Shown: positions 60,504-64,000 of the stretch, piece after piece
How the letters are laid out: each line of letters opens with the position of its first letter
Numbering within the stretch: the stretch's first letter is position 1
Assembly (NCBI GenBank): GCA_035649575.1
Contig: DASRJH010000199.1
Span: forward strand, 19,965 to 83,964
Origin: DASVAL01 sp035649575
GTDB lineage: Bacteria; Planctomycetota; UBA1135; UBA2386
Reading direction: 5' to 3'
DNA: 64,000 nucleotides
Translations under genes and position numbers: made by a program
The notes under the pieces: model-generated
Database searches by the model: none
The model's input: only the letters and a program-made list of their open reading frames with translations
Told to the model about the DNA's origin: nothing

Positions 60504-61334
60504 ATGGTGAGCAACCCCGTAGGTCGTGGGCATGGCCGCATGCGCGGCGAGCCCGCATCTGCGCAGAACAGACCGCAAGCCGGCGCGGCGCGTCGTTCGT
60601 CGGCGGCCGACTCGACCGAGGAACTGCTGCGGCGTTACCGCCAGCGCGGCACGACTGCCGTCAGGGATCGGGTCGTCGAGCGCCACCGCGGCATCGTCGA
60701 GTCGATCGCCTTCCAGTTCGCCACGCGTCTGCCGCCGAGCGTCGACGCCCAGGACCTCGTGCACGCGGGCATGTGGGGCCTCATGCAGGCAATCGATTCC
60801 TACCAGCCGGATCGATGCGACCAGTTCCAGGCGTTCATGCGGATCCGCGTGCGCGGCGCGATGTTGGACGAGTTGCGCCACATGGATTTCCTGCCGCGCC
60901 TGTTCCGGCGCCGGCTGCGCGAACGCGATGCGGTGCGCGCACGGCTCTGCATGGAGCTCGAACGCGAACCAACCGAGAGCGAACTCGCGTCCGCGTTGGG
61001 TATCACGCAGGCCGCGCTGCTGCGCCGCTGCGAGCCGGCCGTCTGGCGCACTGAGCGCGGCGGCGACGGCGAGTCCGACGAGGACCAGGTCGAGCAACTC
61101 GCCGACGACGCGGTCGAATCGCCGATCGAGGTGATCACGCGCCAGGAGCTCATGGAGCTGATCCGCGCGAGCCTCGAGCCGGTCGAGTGGAAGGTGCTGA
61201 AGCTGCACTATCTCGAGGGGCTGACCGGCAAGCAGGTCGCGCAGAAGCTCCGGCTGTCGGCGTCACGCATCTGCCAGATCCACGGTCGTGTGCTCGACCG
61301 CTTGAAGGCGCAACTCACGACCGCGCTCGTGTGA
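60504..61334 (+). CDS. Sigma-28/FliA-WhiG type RNA polymerase sigma factor
   Basis: 276 residues. Region 2: DLVHAGMWGLMQAIDSYQPD, then FMRIRVRGAMLDELRHMDFL, a hallmark of the FliA/WhiG/SigB group (RGAMLDELR). Region 3 has EREPTESELASALGIT. Region 4 has LKLHYLEGLTGKQVAQKLRLSASRICQIH. A disordered N-terminal extension of about 35 residues precedes it; Met13 (60540) is an alternative start. No flagellar or anti-sigma gene is adjacent, so the regulon is unknown. Its TGA begins hairpin-element copy D. Confidence 0.93.
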   Translation: MVSNPVGRGHGRMRGEPASAQNRPQAGAARRSSAADSTEELLRRYRQRGTTAVRDRVVERHRGIVESIAFQFATRLPPSVDAQDLVHAGMWGLMQAIDSYQPDRCDQFQAFMRIRVRGAMLDELRHMDFLPRLFRRRLRERDAVRARLCMELEREPTESELASALGITQAALLRRCEPAVWRTERGGDGESDEDQVEQLADDAVESPIEVITRQELMELIRASLEPVEWKVLKLHYLEGLTGKQVAQKLRLSASRICQIHGRVLDRLKAQLTTALV

Positions 61335-61457
61335 CGAGCCGGTTCGCCCGCGGCGCCGAGCGCCGCGGCAAAGCCGGCTCATGTGATGCTGGGACTTCGC
61401 ACCGCGGGGACCGAACTCCAGCGAAATGCGCAGCCAGCCCCGCGGCGACGTCGCGAA
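61332..61457. repeat. Two-hairpin intergenic element, copy D
   Basis: Follows directly on the TGA (61332-61334). Hairpin 1: GAGCCGG (61336-61342) and CCGGCTC (61374-61380) with an inner GCGGCGC/GCGCCGC stem. Hairpin 2: a CCGCGGGG/CCCCGCGG stem (5' arm about 61402-61409, 3' arm about 61438-61445) with outer TTCGC (61396)/GCGAA. The loop ends GCGAAATGCGCAGCCAG, nearly identical to copy A. Stem 1 sequence differs from A-C while the architecture is kept. It fills the gap to the convergent gene ending at 61465. Confidence 0.7.
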
Positions 61458-61464
61458 TGCGCGC

Positions 61465-64000
61465 TCACATGTCGATGTCGACGGTCTGGCCGGCGATCAC
61501 CTCGACGGTGCGCTTCTGCTGTGGCTGCGACTGCTGGCCGCCCGGAGCGTTGCCGAGCAGTGCGCCGAGCGAGGCCATCGACTCGAGCGCGACTTCCCAC
61601 GTCCCCGGTCGCAGGCCTTCGAGCGTGCCCTTGCCGCGGCGCAGCGCGCCGAGGACCGGAGCGACGTCGTCGCCGTTGCCGACCCAGCGTGCGCGAACCG
61701 CGCCAAACTGCTGGTTGCCGGCGACCGAGACGCGCACCTTGCCCGAAGCGCCGAGCACGAGGTCGGAAACGGCCGTCGCCACGCCGCGCGCCGCCGTGAC
61801 CTTGGCCACAATGGGCGCGAAACCCTTCGCGGAGGCCTGGAGCTCGAGCTCGACGTCCGGGTCGATACCTCGCAACTCGAAGCTGCCCGTCGCATCGGTC
61901 TTGATCGCGGTGCCGCCCAGGCCCCCTGGCATGTTCATGCCGGCGGCCATGCTCTCCATCGCATCCCCGATCTCGTTCGCGGGGTCGCCGGCCGTGCGCG
62001 GCCGCCGTACGCGGATGCGCGCGCCGTCGACCGGCTTGCCGTCGGAGTCCTTCACCACGCCGCGCAGCATCGTCATGTCGAGATCGACGTCGAAGACGTT
62101 CTCGCCGTTGCGCAGCACGATCGACACGGTCGCCGGCATCGTGCGCGACTTGTGCGTGATGCGCAGATGGTGCGCGCCTTCGGGCAGCTCGCGCATCTGG
62201 TAGAGGCCCTGCTCGTCGGTGCGTGGACTGCGGTTCTGGACGCCGCCGGCTGCGCCGCCCGCGAACTGTTCGACCATGTCGCCGAACACGTTGCCGGGCT
62301 CGCCGCCGCCCGTGGCCGGTCCCTCGCGGAACACGACACGAGCGCCCGCGAGCGCCAGGCCGTTCTCGCGCACGATGCCGCGCAGCGTCGCGGTCGGCTG
62401 CTTCGTGAGACGCAGCGTTGCCGTCGCCTCGTCGGCGACCTCGACGGGTTGCCACGGCTGCGCGTCTTGCGCGGGCGCCGCGGTGGCACCGGGGTCGGCG
62501 CCGCGACGGCCGCCCCACCTCATCATGCGGCCCAGGTCGCCGCTCTCCTTGCCGAGGCAGAACTGGTGCGCGCCCGGCGTCAGGTGCTCGAAGTGCGCGA
62601 CGCCGAGGCCGTCGGTCTTCTTGCGGTCGACTTCGCCGCCTGGCGAACGATGGTCGACGGACGCGCCGGCGACCGGCTTTTCGGCGAGGTCGCAGACCGT
62701 CACGGCGACGCCACCGCCGACCTGCAGTTGCGCCGTGTACGCGTCGGGGCTGGCCGTGGAATCGAGCGTGTTCGCGAACGGCGCGAATCCCTTGGCGTCG
62801 ACCTCGATCGTCGCGGCCTGTTGCGGGCGATTCAGCGTGATGCGGCCGTCGCGGTCGGTCCTGCCGCTCTGGAGGCCACTGGCGTTGCCGGGCACGAAGC
62901 GACGGAACTCGCGCGGGATGTCGCGCATGGCGGCGCTGTTGCCGCTGACTCCCATGCGCACGGAAGCACCCTGCACGGGCTGTCCGTCGTGCGAGGCGAC
63001 GACGGTCACGTGGAGCACCGGCACCTGATCGAGCTCGAGGACGCCTAGGTCGAGGTTGCCGGCCTTGGGCAGTTCGACGTCACGTCGCTCGAGTACCGCG
63101 TAGCCGAGCGCCTCGACCGTCAGCGTGAGCTTCTGGTTGGCCTTTGGCCGCAGGTTGGCGACGGTCACGGCGCCGTTCGGGTAGCTGGCCGGCCGGCGCG
63201 ATTGCATGGCTCCCATCGCGGCCACGCCGCTCATGAGATCGTTCATGCCGCCGCCGCGCAGGCGATCGCGCACGGTCATGCGTTCGATCGGCGCGCCCGA
63301 CTTCGCGTCGGCGACCGTGAACGTCACCGTGACGCCCGGGTCGAACACCAGCTGGACGCTGCCGCCCGGCGACGCCTCGACGCGCGCGCTGCAGACGGTG
63401 CCGCCCGCGAAGCTGCCACCGGTGCGCCCGACCCAGACGAGGTAGGTGTCGCGCGCGAGTCCGCGCAGCTCGAACCTGCCGTCGGCGCCGATCGCCGCCG
63501 TGCGCTCGGGAAACGCGATGCCGGCCTCGCTCGTCATGTCGTCGAGCATGCTGCCAATCGCGCCCATGCCGCTCGGATCGACTTCGGCCTTCGGCTTCCT
63601 GGCCGCCATGACCTGCAGGCCCTTCGTTTCGGCCGGGAGCCCTTCGACCACTCCCGCGATCACGCCGCCGACCTGCATCGTCAGCAGCATGGACGGCACC
63701 TCGCGGCCGGCCTCGACCGCGATCGGCTGCGACTTCGCCGTCGGATGCTCGGGGTGCCGTGCGCGCAGCGTCAGTTCGCCCGGCGCCACGTGCGCGAGCT
63801 CGAACTGACCGTGCTCGTCGGTGACGACGGCCTCACCGCCGCGCAGCGTCTCGATCTCGCCGATCTCCGGGATGTCGATCTCGACACCGCCCATCAGACG
63901 CTGCTCGGCCTCGAGCACGCGGCCGACGCGCGCGCCGGCGATCGGGGCGCCGTCCGGCGTCAGCACGCGGCCCGAGACGATCCCCGCGCCGCGCAGCGTC
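61465..64000 (-). CDS. Large surface protein of carboxypeptidase-regulatory-like domains, partial
   Basis: The minus frame is open to the right edge, so the N-terminus is missing; 845 residues are visible. It is a chain of about seven to eight transthyretin-like units with the pattern G-x-V-x-x-x-x-G-x-P-[IVL]-x-G-A ... D-x-x-G-x-F-x-[LF] (TPDGAPIAGARVGRV; KDSDGKPVDGARIRVRR; DEHGQFELAHVAPGELTLRAR). One unit near the C-terminus has Met/Gly-rich loops. The end is VEVIAGQTVDIDM, with no anchor seen. Probably exported. An upstream GTG at 63966 exists, but clear domain sequence continues before it, so it is not the start. Confidence 0.75.
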   Translation of the reverse strand, partial: TLRGAGIVSGRVLTPDGAPIAGARVGRVLEAEQRLMGGVEIDIPEIGEIETLRGGEAVVTDEHGQFELAHVAPGELTLRARHPEHPTAKSQPIAVEAGREVPSMLLTMQVGGVIAGVVEGLPAETKGLQVMAARKPKAEVDPSGMGAIGSMLDDMTSEAGIAFPERTAAIGADGRFELRGLARDTYLVWVGRTGGSFAGGTVCSARVEASPGGSVQLVFDPGVTVTFTVADAKSGAPIERMTVRDRLRGGGMNDLMSGVAAMGAMQSRRPASYPNGAVTVANLRPKANQKLTLTVEALGYAVLERRDVELPKAGNLDLGVLELDQVPVLHVTVVASHDGQPVQGASVRMGVSGNSAAMRDIPREFRRFVPGNASGLQSGRTDRDGRITLNRPQQAATIEVDAKGFAPFANTLDSTASPDAYTAQLQVGGGVAVTVCDLAEKPVAGASVDHRSPGGEVDRKKTDGLGVAHFEHLTPGAHQFCLGKESGDLGRMMRWGGRRGADPGATAAPAQDAQPWQPVEVADEATATLRLTKQPTATLRGIVRENGLALAGARVVFREGPATGGGEPGNVFGDMVEQFAGGAAGGVQNRSPRTDEQGLYQMRELPEGAHHLRITHKSRTMPATVSIVLRNGENVFDVDLDMTMLRGVVKDSDGKPVDGARIRVRRPRTAGDPANEIGDAMESMAAGMNMPGGLGGTAIKTDATGSFELRGIDPDVELELQASAKGFAPIVAKVTAARGVATAVSDLVLGASGKVRVSVAGNQQFGAVRARWVGNGDDVAPVLGALRRGKGTLEGLRPGTWEVALESMASLGALLGNAPGGQQSQPQQKRTVEVIAGQTVDIDM

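Noticed and set aside
27878..61457. Hairpin elements as ends of insertion sequences or MITEs
   Set aside because: No transposase, no target-site duplications and no two copies flanking a gene were seen; the first hairpins sit on stop codons. A REP-type origin remains possible.

Overview
The window is GC-rich (by eye well above 60 %) and dense in genes. It looks like a chromosome segment of a member of the Planctomycetota, probably an uncultured lineage with large secreted proteins. This assignment is inference. It rests on the many exported proteins with a shared type of C-terminal beta-rich module, an ECF sigma factor fused to a membrane and periplasmic part, a purple-acid-phosphatase-like protein paired with a rhombosortase, and many families common in that phylum. 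No rRNA, CRISPR array or complete insertion sequence was seen.

Layout. 1-7.5 kb: a partial efflux/HlyD-type adaptor, tRNA-Ser(CGA), a relic of a formylglycine-generating-enzyme-like domain, a secreted 13-repeat protein, a methyltransferase and a secreted calcium-loop propeller protein. 7.5-20 kb: a membrane-tethered ECF sigma factor, then a long minus-strand run comprising LemA with a DUF3137-like partner, a HEAT-repeat protein, a histidine kinase and response regulator, a MntA/HepT toxin-antitoxin pair and a prolyl oligopeptidase. 20-29 kb: alanine racemase, SRP RNA beside tRNA-Ser(GGA), an Rpn-type nuclease, and the replication/repair set dnaX-ybaB-recR, which is split by a 926-residue cytochrome-c/propeller protein. 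29-34.7 kb: hrpB, rpoN, a small membrane protein and truA. 35-41 kb: surface proteins, including a GlyGly-CTERM-like phosphoesterase directly coupled to a rhombosortase. 41-47.7 kb: an RlmI-like methyltransferase, small proteins, a receiver-DUF3052 fusion, an exported zinc-finger protein and a triple-domain protease. 47.7-55.7 kb: a CAP-domain protein, an isopropylmalate/isocitrate dehydrogenase, a hydantoinase-B-like protein and a lipoprotein. 55.8-61.3 kb: the housekeeping run purA-uppS-cdsA-phoH-ybeY and a sigma-28-type factor. The right edge is a partial surface protein built of carboxypeptidase-regulatory-like domains.

Themes. Cell-surface and envelope functions dominate. Three sigma factors (ECF fusion, sigma-54, sigma-28 type) and a two-component system suggest that envelope state is coupled to transcription. 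Translation appears tightly coupled: ATGA, GTGA or TGATG overlaps occur at about a dozen junctions.

The most interesting items are: (1) a four-copy intergenic two-hairpin element that begins exactly at the stop codon of the upstream gene and has a conserved loop, with three of the four copies lying between convergent genes; (2) the one-to-one rhombosortase/substrate pair; (3) the membrane-tethered sigma factor; (4) the protease with two dead and one live trypsin-like domains; and (5) the receiver-DUF3052 fusion.
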